A stretch of 64,000 bases of DNA, taken from Pochonia chlamydosporia 170. Lineage: Eukaryota; Ascomycota; Sordariomycetes; Hypocreales; Clavicipitaceae. The stretch covers positions 1,426,001-1,490,000 of the forward strand of contig NC_035796.1 in assembly GCF_001653235.2 (NCBI RefSeq), in the 5' to 3' direction. The notes beneath the pieces are model-generated. The model searched no databases. It was not told the origin of the DNA and worked only from the letters and a program-made list of their open reading frames with translations. The position numbers and the translations under genes were made by a program. Positions 45,035 to 59,480 of this stretch are shown one piece after another; positions within the stretch are counted from its first letter, which is position 1; every line of letters begins with the position of its first letter.

Positions 45035-45787
45035 CTACCTCTTTGGCTGTTCCTCCTTTTGTGTCTGCACGTCGGCCGCAAGCTTCTGCACCTTTGCACT
45101 CTCTTCTCCCGCCATCTGTGCCGCCTCCACACTGTGTCCATCATCCGCAACAGCTGAGTCAGATGTTTCAAGAGCCACAAACCGCTGCACCAAGTCCTCG
45201 AGGTCTTGCGCTCCGCGAAACTGCGTCACCTTCTTCGTATTCTGCAACGTGAGGGGCGTAGATTGGCGACCCAGCAGACGATCTCTGGCAATTGCTTTGG
45301 CTGTCATCATGAACCGTGAATCCTTGGGACCGTCAACGAATTCGAGGATAGCACTCTCGCCTTGGTCGTAGGTGTTTTTGGGTTCGGTACGGACGACACG
45401 GGTATAGCCGCCTTCTCGGGTGATATATCTGTTTCGCAATTCGCCAAAGAGCTTGGGAAGCAGTACATGTGGTGTCTATTTCCTTCGTCAGCTTTCCAAC
45501 TCCCCAAAACTGGATGTCCAGTGCGACCTCAATAGGCGCATGGTTTGATCGTAGGATTTGAGTCCACGTACGTAAAGAATCCCCTGTGCTGATCTCCTAC
45601 ACGGCTCATTGTCTCGCTTCGCCAGCGTAATCAGCTTCTCTGCCAGCCGTTGGGCCTCCTTTGCCTTTGCATATGTGGTCTGGATATGCTCATATTGCAC
45701 AAGTTGGGTCACCAAGCCTCGCAACAGAGCTTTTCGGGCAGATGAGTTTCGGCTGAGATGCCGGTATTTGACGAGACCACCGGCCAT
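45035..45787 (-). CDS. MRPL8: Mitochondrial large-subunit ribosomal protein bL17m
   Basis: 218 residues from exons 45787-45572 and 45475-45035; the intron starts GTACGT. The N-terminal 120 residues match bacterial L17: GGLVKYRHLSRNSSARKALLRGLVTQLVQYEHIQTT, AKEAQRLAEKLITLAKRD, and, after the splice, LPKLFGELRNRYITREGGYTRVVRT. The additional 90 residues at the C-terminus are a charged extension found in fungal mitochondrial homologues. L17 sits near the polypeptide exit tunnel of the large subunit. It is divergent from the Mic12 gene, 536 bp apart. Confidence 0.95.
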
Positions 45788-46323
45788 TCTGCAGTCACCG
45801 TCGTCGAGAAATCAGCGATTCGGTGCAATTGGGCGTGTTGGTACTGGCGCGCTGTGATGATGGACCTTTTCAACTGGTACTCAATAGACCAAAAAAAGGG
45901 TCGATGTTGATTGTCGACATGCACTTTGGGTAGGTGGTGAGCAAACACGGCTCCGGATTGGTTGAGGCGAATTTTTTGGCCTGAGCGGACCTGTGCCATG
46001 CCGCAAACCCGGTTGATTTTCTGGGCGCGGGAACTCGAACAAGCTCCAGCGCCAAAAACGACGTCAACCGAGTCGAGGACCGAAAAAACCCACGCAGCAA
46101 CACAAATTCCAGCGCATCACAATCTCGCGAGTGTCAATTGACCCGCTGCGTTTGCTGCTGCACAGCTACACGCCTGCTGCGCATCATGAACTTGAGCAAA
46201 TAGACGGGAATTTGCAGTTTCTTGTCTCCTCCCATTACCGTCTGACAATCTCGTGCTCCGAGCACAAGGCTCCCGAATCTCCCTCACCTCCGAGCTAGGA
46301 CTTGGCTCTACAACACAGTCACG
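45788..46323. promoter_or_regulatory. Shared divergent promoter, bL17m / Mic12
   Basis: 536 bp between start codons of two mitochondrial-protein genes. No gene is supported inside it. Confidence 0.55.
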
Positions 46324-47239
46324 ATGGGTTTCGTTACCGGCTTTGTACGTCACTATATACTCTCCGACTAGCACTTCACTCTGGCGATTCGTACTAATTC
46401 AATTGTTACAGACTGGTGGCGTCACCTTGACCCTCTCCCTGGCTTATCTCTCCGTCCTCGCACACCAGCGAAATCGCGAGCAACAAGGCCGATCTTTACG
46501 CGCTCAAGCCCTCGCCATCCAGAGCCTCATCGACCCCATCCCTCAACCGTTACCGCCTACCCGATCTGAAGTCGCTGCCGCCAAGCGAGCCGAGGCTGTA
46601 GAAGTTGCCAAGGAGCGATGGAATGAAGAGGTTGAAAACGCTGTGAAATGGGTACAGCACACTGACTGGGAAGAAGTCCGCGAGGGTCTCGAGGACCGCA
46701 TTGGGGCCTTGTGGGATACGCTTTTCGGAGAATCAATAGAAGATAGCGCCGCCAAAGCGAAGAGCGAGGTCCAGTCCCTGTCGCACAAGGCCAAGATGGA
46801 CGCAGACGGCGCGGCAAGCAAAATTGCCTCCAGGGCAAAGGGGGCTTTCAAGCAAGCCAAGGTGGAAGGAGAAGATTTCGAGGCCAAGGTCAAGGATAAC
46901 GCTCTGCAAGCAAGACTGGCTGCTTGGAGGGAAGCCCAAAGGGCTGAGAACGAGGCCCGACAAAAGGCATCAGAGGCTGGAGGTGCTCTCGCTTCAACGC
47001 TGGAAAAGGGCAAGGAGAAGGCTACCGAAGTTGTGGGCAAGGTTAAATCGGCCGTTGGTCTATCAGGTGCTGGTGCCGCTCCTGGATCGGTTGGCCTCCT
47101 GGGTGTAAGCCCTGTTTCAAAGGCTCTGGATCAGAGATTTGAGAGAACCGGCAATGATAAGCGTACTGTCGCGCAAGTGTTGAAGGAGAGGTATACTCAA
47201 ATGGATAAGCGTGACAACACGGTTCTTAGGGGATTATAG
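46324..47239 (+). CDS. MIC12: MICOS complex subunit Mic12 (Aim5)
   Basis: 282 residues; a tiny first exon, 46324-46344, encodes only MGFVTGF and joins exon 46412-47239 to read MGFVTGFTGGVTLTLSLAYLSVLAHQRNREQQGRSLRAQ. That start is the conserved mark of Mic12: a single inner-membrane span at about 8-28 followed by a helix. The rest is Ala/Lys/Glu-rich with long amphipathic or coiled-coil stretches, ending TVAQVLKERYTQMDKRDNTVLRGL. Mic12 joins Mic10 and Mic60 modules at cristae junctions. The seven-codon first exon is easily missed; without it the membrane segment loses its start. Confidence 0.92.
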
Positions 47240-48749
47240 ATGGCTTTGGTTTGATGGCCTATTATACCTTTTCTTTTGTTGAAAAATGAAAATACGTCTC
47301 AGGTGGTGGGTAGAGTTGTGTATTACTACGATTTTAGAGATTCAATTAGAGTCAATGGATATGTTGGGATAGTTCAGTTTGGTTTCTAGTGTTGAGAAGG
47401 ACGCTGATGTCGAACTTTCGGTGCATATCATGGACAGCCAGGTTGGTATAAGTACCAAGTTGCCACGCACCCAAGCAACGAACGCAGATGCTATCAAATT
47501 CTAACAGACAACTTCTCACGACTATGTAGAAATAACCTATTTGACTCTCTGGGGAATAGCCTAGGAAAAATCAAGCTCTTTGTTCACAAGGTGTGTCGTT
47601 ACGAGTAGCAGGTGACATGGCAATGTCAAATCGTGCTCATTTGCTCTGCAACGCGGGCGTTGATGTCGCGAAAGAGATTGCATCAGACATACATGATTGG
47701 ATTGAAATTACAGTGCCATTTGGTAAGTTTGTGCTTGTATCGGGATACAAGTTGTAGAAGCTATACTTCGTGATCTGTGCATGAACCACCTGCTCGCCAA
47801 TATGCAAGCACAGACCCATGTCCCTTTCAACATGTGCTTCGATCTTGACCTTTTAAAAAGGAAATTCAAGTCACCCTACAGGTTTATACTATGAAAGACC
47901 ATTGTACGCTGGTCAGCTTACAATCACACCAGCTGGCAATCAGTCTTGAGATTATTTGATACCGCATGGAGATATCTCGGCATGTGACTGTAGCGGTGAC
48001 ACTTCACAGTCAATGACAACATTCACGGTCAAGGTCTCACAACATCTGCAATGGCAAACATTCTCACATAACCTCGACGGAAGATCATAGTCAACCCACC
48101 ATACCCTCAGCTTGACCTGTCGAAATTCCCATTCTAATGCAAAAATGATAATTGATTGCCGTGCCTCCACGCCGGAATCACGAGCATCCGAGTGCCACTA
48201 CGGATTGACTCAAAGCCCGCCGCTTATCCCCGCATTACCATTTCAGCCATGCTGATTGGACCGAGCCCGTCCTTCAAGACCCGACGGCCGTTCCGGAGCG
48301 GCAACACCGCAGTTCCGAGGTACTTCCACACTCTACGAAAGGCGCACACCGAGCATTGTTACTTGCATTGCGCCTTCCACACTTGCATGAAGCCGCAGCC
48401 AAGCAAATTCGAGGAAAATCATCTCAACCGCACACCACAACTTTCACCTTCTTTTCCCTTCCAACAACTTTTCTGCCGGCCGTTTTGTCCAGCAAACCCG
48501 CGACCTCTTGATTGTCAGTCTTTCGCCAGCTAACAAGAGTCAATTTTCGCAAACTCGAACCGTATCCACTCGCCAGGAGTGTGTTTGTGTCGAGTTGTGT
48601 CGCAAGTTCTTCCGTCCTCACTATTCGCCCAGTTGCACACGTCGCCACAATTGTCTTGCAATTGTAGCACCGATTCCTCGCCAAACCACAAATCCTCACT
48701 ATCAACGAGGTTCAATTGAGCGAATCCGTATCCAACATCATCATTCACA
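47240..48749. other. 1.5 kb intergenic region and leader of the ALA dehydratase gene
   Basis: No gene is supported. The last 0.4 kb is C/T-rich, as in the leader of the downstream gene. Confidence 0.5.
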
Positions 48750-49967
<1,218 letters not shown>

Positions 49968-52900
49968 ACTTGCATTTGGGAATGGTTGACGTGATGACGG
50001 GTTTTACACGAAACTGGGTACATGAATGGCGTTTGGAGCATTAATATGAACTGGTATTTGAAAGCGAGTTGTACATGTCGGTAATGAATTTTTTATGCAA
50101 TGGACGATTAAAAACTGGAAAATTGGGGTGGCATCTAGAAGGCAAGTAATGACTGGGAAGATTTGAACCGGTGGGTGGTATATGGTAAAAGCAAAATGCC
50201 ATGTTTCAGTACATAAAAATAGCAAAGCAGCAATTGCAAATGAAAATCACATCTTCTCCACAGATTAACCATTACAATAACCTTTGGGACATAGCATGTA
50301 GTTCTTGGGGTAGTGAGCCAAAAGCCACACCGTCCGTTAACGCAACTGACAATATCTCATTCCAGCCTACAGACTCGGCGGACAGTCCAAGGACTCCTAT
50401 CTTTGGGATCTGCAAGCTGCCTCCCGTTTTGCAGTGGTACTTCGTACGGTACCCAGAAAATATTGCATCCCGGAAGGTCATTTATAGCTTGTGGGCCAAT
50501 AAGCAAGGGAGGTACGCCATCACCACTCGAGGCCAAGGGTACACTGTCAGCATCTGAGATGAGCAATCAGAAGCTATCAGTAGTTCGGAGTAATCTTGAT
50601 ATCTTTGCATCACTCTGTTTCCGTACAGTTCGAATATCATAACGACAGATGACAGTTTTTGGGTATGCTGTCATGCTGACACACGAACTACTCAGCTGTA
50701 ACACGTGTAATGAGTTGAGTGTTTGGCCAATATCTGAAACCCGCACAAGTCGGAACTCGACTGTCCACTAGGCTCAGTGGCCAATTTAGATCTGAAAGAA
50801 CAGGCTGTTTGAAGCAGCTATGTCGATGTCCGGATTTCTCTGTTATACAAAGAAGACCGTTTAATTCACCCTATGGATGACTTTGGGGGAAGCTTGTCAT
50901 CGATCGTACGTTAAATGCGTCCTGAACATCTTCAATTTGGGCGTCATAAGGAACCTCGGTCTCGTGACACATTCGAACCAGATATTTCGCCATGGGGAGG
51001 TGGTGCAGGGGATCACACCTGCTAATACCGAATTAGCAATTGTTCCGCTTTTCTCCAGCGGGCTTGGGGCTGGATATGTTGGATATTGATTCTGACAGGA
51101 TCCTCGAGTCGAGTCCGGAGCAGTCATGTTGCACAACGGGCATTTTGCAATGCCAATCCCAACTTGAAACGTCCAAGGGAAACACAGATCAGCATGTGGG
51201 AACCGCCAAAGGGGGGTGTGGGACGCCGGGGTGCCTGGGGGAAAGCGGGAGGCGTTTTGGCGAGTGTCATGTAGCCAATAGGTCCCCTGTGATGATGCCA
51301 AGTTTCTGGTGCCGGCGTCAAGCCCAGGGATTCGGTGTTGCTCTCTTTGAAGCAACTGTAAAATTCATGCAGGTTGGCTGTTGCTTCTCGCTGGGCCAAT
51401 ATCCATGATAGCAAGAGGCAATAATACGGACCCGATCGATCTGAAGCTAAGAGCCGAAGGTATCTGCCACGAGCGAGAAAGTTTGGTGTCAAGCAATCAA
51501 TGAATGAGAAAAGAATATAGATTTGGTCAACCCACCGGGGCCGCAATTCTTGAAAACCTGCTCTGTGCGGACTTCCAAAGAGTCGCAGCGGGCCAAGTGT
51601 GGGTGGCCTGCTCCTTCCTGGTTACAAGATCATCGTTCCTGCGTATAACGTGCGAAACATACTCGCACACTGAGTACATGCTCCCATCTCTGTAACTGAT
51701 TTGGCCTGATGGCTTGAAATGAGGAAAGAAAAGTTTGTGTCGCACATACAGTGCCTCCTATTTGGCCGTAACAAAGACATCGGTTGATTTTTCTGTTTGA
51801 TAGATTAAACTCACAGCAATGTTTGTTTAAAGCTAATGGTGTGTTATTGTAGAGATGTCGTGTGGTGGGACAAAACAGTCTGGTCCAAGTGTCTCACGGA
51901 AGACCGGAAATAGGGAAACCAACCCAGTTGTTTCCACAGTCACATTTGATCTGGCAGTCAAAGCTTCCCTCACTCCCACGACATCACTCATGTGCCCTTG
52001 CGCGTTATCAAGCTCTTTGTATTCGACAATGAAGTAAATCGCCCATTACATCTACGCTTGTTAATTGTGAAATCTGTGCCTTGCCTAAATAATCCCGAAA
52101 GACGCCACGCCCGTCCCCTCCCTTTCAACAACGTCTGCATGAGGACAAAATTCCCCTGTGACGACGTCGAGACCAGCGGCTGCGCACCGTGCTGATCGAC
52201 AGTCTCCAAACGCTCCTTCCCCTTGAACGCGATGATCACCAGTGTCCATCTCGCCTGCCACTTCTCAAGACTTTGAGCTCCAGTGTTTGTATGGGCTGAT
52301 ACGCCCATTGGCTGTTCCGGTTCCAGAGTATCAGACATGGAGGCAAGACGTCGCCATCGAAGCCAAGGAAGTTTGGATTGTAATGCCTGGTGATAGTCAC
52401 GACTGGGTGCGAGAGGAAGGTGCAAACCAAGCAAGCCTTGAAAGGTATGCAGACCAGACGGCAGGTGCACCGCATTTTTCTTTGTTGTCTTGCCTGTCCA
52501 AAGATGAAATGATTGACACTGTATGCTACATCTACCTCCCTCTTCTTTCGTTTGTAGGGTTTCGACACGAGCAGTGCCAGGTTCGCTACCTTGGTAGGTA
52601 CTTATTACGCTGGGTCGGGATCATCCTCTCCCTTCCGAGGACCATTTTTTCCATCGAATCCTGTGATTAATCTCCAGCCCGACTCTTCTTCCCTTTCTGT
52701 CCTCAATCCTCACTTTGTTCACTCTTCTCCGTACAACCCCTTGTGGACATCCTTCCTGTACGAAGGAGAGGCGGTTGAGCGACTACCTTCGTTTCACCTA
52801 CCTATGCGCATGGTTTTCCCTCCTTCCATTCTCAAGTCGGTTGTTTTATCCGCTCTCTCACTAACCCAGTCCATTCCTTGACATTGCATCACGTTTCTGC

Positions 52901-53031
52901 GTGCGGCTCAGCTCTTCGATCTTTGACACTTTGTTCCTCATTGTACACTGTTTTTGTTTCGTGTCTGTATTTCACATTGAGAGGCCTCGCTGTCATTCAT
53001 TCTCACCAATGAGTAGATTCATTGCAGGACA
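49968..53031. other. 3.1 kb intergenic region
   Basis: ORFs here have no recognisable domain or splice pattern. The final 0.5 kb before the acyltransferase ATG is T/C-rich leader-like sequence. I see no tRNA, repeat array or transposon ends. Confidence 0.5.
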
Positions 53032-54668
53032 ATGAATCCCAGCGAACAGTTGACTCCTTCCCTTTCCCAAGAAGAGAAGATGGGGTTGTTGGACGAGAAA
53101 ACCAATTCGGACTCTGAAAGCGAAGGAAGTGGTGTTGATACCGATTCTCGATTCGGAGTGAAAGCCCATTTCCCCAACTATTCGAAATATGCGTCAGCTT
53201 TCACAACACCATTAACACAGCTACGCTCGGCTCCATGGAGAGTATTGGTGATTCGATTCGCCATCTTTCTGACACCAAGCTTCTTCCAGGGAAGACATGC
53301 CCGCGAGCAGATATGTCCTCCAAAATTGGCACCTACGGCATACCTCGACGGTATGAGAGGATTGGCTGCTCTGTTTGTCTTCTTTTGCCATTACTCGTAT
53401 CAAGCCTTTACAATTGCCAAGAGTTGGGGCACTGGAGAAGACAACTACCATTTCTTGAAGCTCCCTTTTCTCCGACTTTGGTATCAAGGACCCCCGGCAG
53501 TATGCGTGTTCTTCGTGATCTCAGGATACGCATTGTCCTATCGCCCGTTGAAGCTGATTCGAAATGGCGCTATGTCTGATTTTGCCACCACCATGAGCTC
53601 CCTTACTTTTCGTCGGGCAATTCGGCTGTACTTACCAACCGCTACTTCTACACTGATGATTATATGTCTGCTACAAGTCGGGGCGTACGAGTGGACGAGA
53701 GCGTTCGCCAAGGACCGAAAGTATATGAAAAACATTGTCGAGCCACATCCTGAACGGATGGAGTCATCATATGCTCAGTTTAGAGATTGGATTCTCCATA
53801 TGTACAGATTTGTCCATGTTTTTAATTGGGACAAGTACGGCGGAAGCACTTGTAAGAGATTATGGTCCGTTGGGCTAAAGATATAGAGTTGCTAACTATT
53901 GTGTCTGCAGCATATGATGTACATTTGTGGACGATTCCGCTCGAATTCCGATGCTCACTCTACCTGTTCCTAACCATTATTGGCACCGCCCGTCTGAGGA
54001 CTACCATTCGATTTTTGACTGTTGGAGGAATTATGTGGTTTACCTACCGTCATTCTAGATGGGAGCTATGCTTGTTCTTCTGTGGGATGCTCCTTGCAGA
54101 AATGGATCACATTCGTGGAGCGCACATTCCTTCTCCAGCCTTGCCACAAAGAGAAAATCAACCTATAAAGGGCCGTAGCTGGGTCAAGAGTCTCTTCTGG
54201 ACATTGATCAGCATTCTTGGCTTATATCTCATGTCACAGCCAGACGACGGTGGCGAGGTTGCACCAGGATGGATATATTTGACATCATTAATTCCTAAAT
54301 GGTGGGGAGAAGAAAAGTTTCGATATTGGCAATCCACTGGCGCAGTTGTCTTTGTTCTAGCAGTTGGTCACTCCCGGTCGTGGCAACGCTTTTTCAATTC
54401 TCCCGTTGTGCAATACTTTGGGAAGATTTCATATGCTTTGTATTTGATGCATGGCCCTGCGATGCATGTAGTTGGCTATCATTGGGAAAAGATGGCTTAT
54501 GGATTTACAGGCGTCGAGGGATATTGGTACAATGCTGGGTTCTTTCTGGGTGCAGCATTCGTCATCCCCACGGTCATTTGGTGGGCGGATGTTTTCTGGA
54601 GAGCTGTGGACATTCCCACTGTCAAGTTTGCGAAATGGTTCGAGAGCAAGTGCATTTCAAAATCTTGA
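53032..54668 (+). CDS. Membrane acyltransferase, acyltransferase-3 family
   Basis: Multi-pass membrane O-acyltransferase of 525 residues; exons 53032-53851 and 53911-54668, with an intron carrying a GCTAAC branch site. A roughly 60-residue acidic cytosolic N-terminus precedes YLDGMRGLAALFVFFCHY, the first family motif with the proposed catalytic His120. Next come VCVFFVISGYALSYRPLK and RRAIRLYLP, all characteristic. About ten hydrophobic spans follow, with LWTIPLEFRCSLYLF formed at the splice and ISYALYLMHGPAMHV near the end. Family members transfer acyl groups to sugars, lipids or secondary metabolites; the acceptor here is unknown. No biosynthetic cluster surrounds it. Confidence 0.92.
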
Positions 54669-55092
54669 GGGCCTCTTCAAGTAGTACGAGTGGTTCAGAT
54701 TTATCACGGTGGTGGGAGTGGTGTTGTACATATCGGCAACAAATTGGTGATGATGCATTATACGGCCGGCGTTTTGGGAGCTTTGCTAGACTGTCTCAAG
54801 GGGAAAAGACCAGATGGGACTTTGTTTTTTAAAAAGAATTTTGAGTCAATGTGTGATTCATAATCGGGGCAGTCTATTTCGGGTCACAGCATGCATCTGG
54901 GCGTTTCCCTAACAAAGATGGCCGTTTTAGCTAGTCAAAGGGTTTGACTCGAATCTAGAATGTCACAGTAGACATAGATCTAATTTACATTCAACCTGAC
55001 CAGATATCCGCCTCTTTTTGACATCACTATCCCAAGCACGTAGGCCATTTTGATCAAACTTTCAACCAGATAATCCAACATGGCGAAGGATT
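54669..55092. other. Convergent 3' region
   Basis: 424 bp between the acyltransferase and amidohydrolase stop codons; no gene is supported. Confidence 0.5.
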
Positions 55093-56963
55093 TTATTCAT
55101 CTCGTGCGTAAACTCTCTTCCCAGCAACCCAAGTCTCTTTAACCTTGAGAGTGCGGAGTTGCTCAATATCCAAAGACTCAATCGGCTTATCCAAAACAAG
55201 CCAATCAGCAAATGCGCCTTGTTTAATCTGGCCTGCCTTGTCCTCGAGGAACGCTCCATACGCAGTAGCACCCGTGAATCCCCACAGGGCCTGGTCAAGA
55301 CTCAGTGCCTCATCGGTATGCCACCCTTTGTGCGAACCATTCACGCCCAGCCCAGTAGCGGGATTCTTTCTCGTAACAGCCGCGTAGATTCCGTGAAATG
55401 GGTTCGGTGGCTCCACGGGAAAGTCACTCCCCAATATGGGATTGGCATCAAGAAACGACCGCATACGATACGCCTCGGTGTCGGTGCGCTCAGGGCCAAG
55501 TCTATCCAGAGCGTACTTCATGTCCGAGGTAGCGTGTGTGGGCTGGATGGAGGGTATGATGCCGAGGGCGTGCAGACGGGCCTGGTCGTCCGGGTGCATG
55601 ATTTGGGTGTGTTCTATGCGGAAGCGGTGAGTGCGTTGGCAGTTGGCGAGGTCGGCGTCCGTGGTGGCATCGGGACACTGCTGCTTGAGGGCGGCGACGA
55701 AGGCGTCCACGGCGTTGCGGTTGGCGAGGTCGCCTATGGCGTGGATGTTGACCTGGTAGCCCTTTGAGGCCCAGGACTTGGTGACGGATGTGAGGGTCGT
55801 TGCGTTGATGAGAAGCGTGCCGGATGTCCAGGGGTGGTCTGCGTAGGGGGCTAGCATTGCTGAGCCCCAGCTTCCGAGGGCGCCGTCTGATGATGTTAGT
55901 TTCAATGGTCTGGTGTTTGAGGGAAGAGTAGTGTGTTACCTGCGAAGAGTTTGACGGCTCTGACGGTGAACATGGAGTTCGGGTTATCGATCTTGACGCT
56001 TTCAGAGGGGCAGTATGTGTTTCGCTTGGAGCATTCTAGCATGCTGTATACGCGGAGGGTCCAGTCTTCTGTTTTGGACATGTCGGTGTAGATTCTGATG
56101 TCTTCGGGTAGGGAGCTGGCGTCGTGCATGCCCACGAGTCCAACTTCGTTGAGTTTGGCGAGGGCTGATTTGACAGCCATGGCCTTCTTCTTGCTGTCTG
56201 GTTTTGGCCAGCGCTTGACTACATAGTCCATTGCGTTGTCGCAGAAGACGCCCATTCCTGGGTCGCGGATGATTTCGCCGCCTGGGATGTCGGGGAGGTC
56301 GGCGGGGAGGAGGTCCAGGACGGATTGGGATACCCATGTGCAGTGGACGTCGATGCGGTCGAGCATCATGTAGATGCCCTTCAGAGCAGGGTCCTCTTCA
56401 ATATCGGCCTGGATATGTTGATTAGCTTTGGCTCGTGTTGTTTGGGAACCGGGACTTACAGCAGTTGGCATGCGTCCATATACGTCTTGGTCCCAGCCTA
56501 CGCCTCGCACCCACTGGTCCTTGGTGCCTGCTTCTGGGTTCTTCTTGAGATATACCTTGATTCGATCCTTGGCTTCGCTGAGGCTCTTAGCGCCAAATAG
56601 GTCGACGGAGTGGAGGAATTCACCGTACGCCATGAGGTGGCCGTGGCCGTCCCAAAGTCCGGGAATCACATAGCCGTCTATAGCCTTATCCTGAGATACG
56701 ACAGATTCCGAGTCGTCTGATTCTGCCCAAACACGATTAAATACGCCATTCTGGACGGAGAAGCAAGACGCAGTGGCTTGGTTCTTGTCGTGCGTTCGCA
56801 CTGCTTTGTAGCAGTACGTCTTGGCGTCGGCAGCATCCGTGATAGGCTGCTGCTGCAGACGCATTGCTACAGCCAGAGCGACCGCCATGACGGAGAGGAT
56901 GAATCCCCATCGGGGTAGGGGCGTGGCGAACATTCTGCCGGTGGATTGAGGTTGGCTTGTCAT
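55093..56963 (-). CDS. Amidohydrolase family 3 (YtcJ-like), membrane-anchored
   Basis: 588 residues from exons 56963-56460, 56408-55940 and 55886-55093. The first intron (51 nt, GTAAGT, GCTAAT, CAG) is a multiple of three without a stop, so the unspliced frame remains open; removal joins RMPTA to DIEEDPALKG. A hydrophobic segment at about 19-34 suggests a signal anchor into the secretory pathway. Metal-site residues are intact: H107 and H109 in WDGHGHL, His in VNIHAIGD, His in RIEHTQ and Asp in LGSDFPV. DGALGSWG, formed at the second splice, is typical of the YtcJ group. Substrates are usually N-acyl or formamide-like compounds; the specific one is unknown. Confidence 0.92.
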
Positions 56964-58593
56964 GGTGAAGGATGGGAGCGGCTCGGCTTCTTATATGATG
57001 AATGGGGTTAGAGGTCGTGGGCGGGAGGCCCTAACTACGCAAACATAGTTTACTTGGAGTTTGACGGCTCCAAACTCAAAGGTTAGATCATGAGAAATGT
57101 TAGAATGGAAGTTTGGGTTGAAATGTAGTCGTTGCCCAACGATATATGCGTGTGTTGAGTGTCTTAACTCTGCAGACCAGCCGATGTCGCTACTGGACTC
57201 AGCTGTGAATGTCAAGTGGACCAAGTGAGTTGAAACAAAAGGAAAGAATTCATGACAATGAGGGAAGTGGCCAATCAGGGGCGGTTGTTTCGGTGCCTGT
57301 GGCTTGTGGCGGCAGCTCCCGCGGGGCAATAAAGTTTCAAAGGGTCCTTTTTGGGAGAAACTTCATTTTATTTTTTTTGGCAGTACGCTATTGCGGAAGA
57401 TGGCTTCGAAATTTAGATCGTCCAATTTGGGGGAACCTAAATTCGCGAGGGATTTGCTAGTTTGAATGGGGAAGTCGAATTGGCTTGTGTTTTGTTGAAA
57501 CATGAGCAGATACATTGAATTGACCCCGCCAAGTGACGCCATTCGCAACATTGAACAGATTGAATTGGCAGATTACCAGATAAACTCCTCCTTGATGTGC
57601 GCTTATCTTTGGGAATTTTTAGCCCTCTTGCTACATTGTAAGGCAACCGGCTCGTATTTTTCTAAATGGTTTTCCGACTGCAACAATCTTATGTCAGCTT
57701 CAGAGTACTGCTCGCGTCCACGGGTGGTTCACATCAACCCGCACTTCCTCGCAGAAAGACCACGAGATGGCTTACTTGGGGTACTATCAAAGAATATCTC
57801 TAGGGTCAATTGAGAGTCTCTTGCCGTGCACAGATGCCGTTAAAGCCTGAAGGCGTCATCTCGCTCAGAAGAGCCAAGAACGAACAGTCGTAACATCTCA
57901 GAACAGTTGTGCATGAGGTCCTCAGCCGTGAGATTGTAGTAGTGAGTACTTCTCCGTGAGGAAGCAGGCCATCGCTACGTGGGCCATGTCTTCTTCAAGG
58001 TCTAGAGAAAGAAGAGTCTTGGCAGCAATTTTGGATAGGTAAGGATAGCATGGAACTGAGTCGAGATAACGTAACTGCCCGAAGCTGGTGAGTATACAAG
58101 GAGTCTTTCACATGTGCCAAGACATCTCGCCGTGACACTCGTACAGGGTATTCATGTCCTCACGAAGCCGTCAATATGGCGCTCATGCCAAATCAGGTTG
58201 AACAACAGGTTATTGGATTGGGCATTTCTTAATTCATATTCTTCGTAAGTTTACATATCCAAGTTCGTACTAGCCTATTCCTCTACGACCTAAGTCCGGG
58301 GTCCGTCGGCCGATGTGGGGGTCCAGCCAACTCCTTCAGTCGATGTCGCCTTACCAACAGACCAAACCAGACAGATTGTATCCTCGGCATACTCAATTCG
58401 AGTCGGTGACCACGAATAACTAGAATATAATACTACCAAGACCTCGATACCAACTCACGCCAAGTACTCTCGCCTCGAAACCACCCGCGCTGTATCTCAA
58501 TTCAACACTTAGCCTCCCCCGCTAGAACATCACCATCACCAATATACTCACCTCACTCGCAATCGCAATCCCCTCACAACGCCGCAGTCAACC
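56964..58593. promoter_or_regulatory. 1.6 kb divergent intergenic region
   Basis: Lies between the amidohydrolase (minus) and the phosphatase (plus). No gene is supported; the ORF at 57502-57813 has no recognisable content. Confidence 0.5.
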
Positions 58594-59480
58594 ATGCCCC
58601 TCTCCCCCGACGAGCTCGATGCCCTCTCGGCCACTGACGTCCGCGAACCTCTTGCGCCAGAAGTCCTCCTCCCCGTCCTAACATCCGCGCCCTTCATCCC
58701 CTCCCGATCCCTCTTCAACCTCCGCGACCTCGGCGCCGTCCCCGGCAGCGCCCTTCCCACCACGCGCTTCTACCGCTCCGGATTCCTCCAAGGCGCGGCC
58801 CAAGACCCCGAAGCTCAAGCCTGGCTCGCCAGCCACGTCCGCCGCATCTTCGACCTGCGCATCCCTGAAGAGCGAGAATCAGCCCCCGACCCAGCGATCC
58901 CCGGCGTCGAAAACGTATGGCTGGACGTCGAAGATGGATATCCCATGCCTCCGCTGGAGGAATTCGCCGTCGACGGAGGCCAACTCGCCTGGAAGAAGGA
59001 ATACATGAACTGCGCGCTGGCCTATCGCCCTCTCATCCGAAAGATCCTGGAACATATTCGCGATACACCCGCCGAGCCGGTCCTCTTCCACTGCACAGGT
59101 ACGTCACCGAGTCTGGAATTATGTTCCGTGCTAACTCCAAGGAAGCCGGCCGTGACCGCACAGGTGTAGTAGCAGGCTTGCTGCACGCGCTGGCCGCCTC
59201 CCCCGCCGACGCATCCACGCGCGACTACATGCTCTCACGGATCGGGACGGAGCCGGCGCGAGAGAAACTCATGCATTACGCCATGAGCACCCTTGGCATC
59301 AAGGACCCTGAGACGCCCGGGTTTTATGACCTGGTTAGTCTGCGGCCTGTGTTTTGGCAGCGCTTCCAGGAGGCGCTTGATGAGGACTTTGGCGGCTGGG
59401 ACGGCTATGTCACGCGTGGATTGGGGTTTTCAGAGGGTGACTTGCAGAAGATTAAGGCTAATTTGCGGTTCGTAGACTAG
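58594..59480 (+). CDS. Tyrosine/serine phosphatase-like protein (DSP fold, Y_phosphatase3 type)
   Basis: 279 residues; exons 58594-59098 and 59146-59480. The P-loop HCTAGRDRTG is formed across the splice and has the intact CX5R signature (C167, R173). The N-terminal NLRDLGAVPGSALPTTRFYRSG block is the classic lead-in of the bacterial-type tyrosine/serine phosphatase family also widespread in fungi, including phosphoinositide phosphatases of the LipA/MptpB type. Either phosphotyrosine or phosphoinositide could be the substrate. No signal peptide is visible; it is probably cytosolic. The coding region is GC-rich relative to the flanks and strongly biased to C-ending codons, suggesting good expression. 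Confidence 0.92.

Noticed and set aside
53032..59480. Secondary-metabolite or catabolic cluster (acyltransferase, amidohydrolase, phosphatase)
   Set aside because: No backbone synthase, transporter, P450 or pathway regulator; genes are differently oriented with wide gaps.
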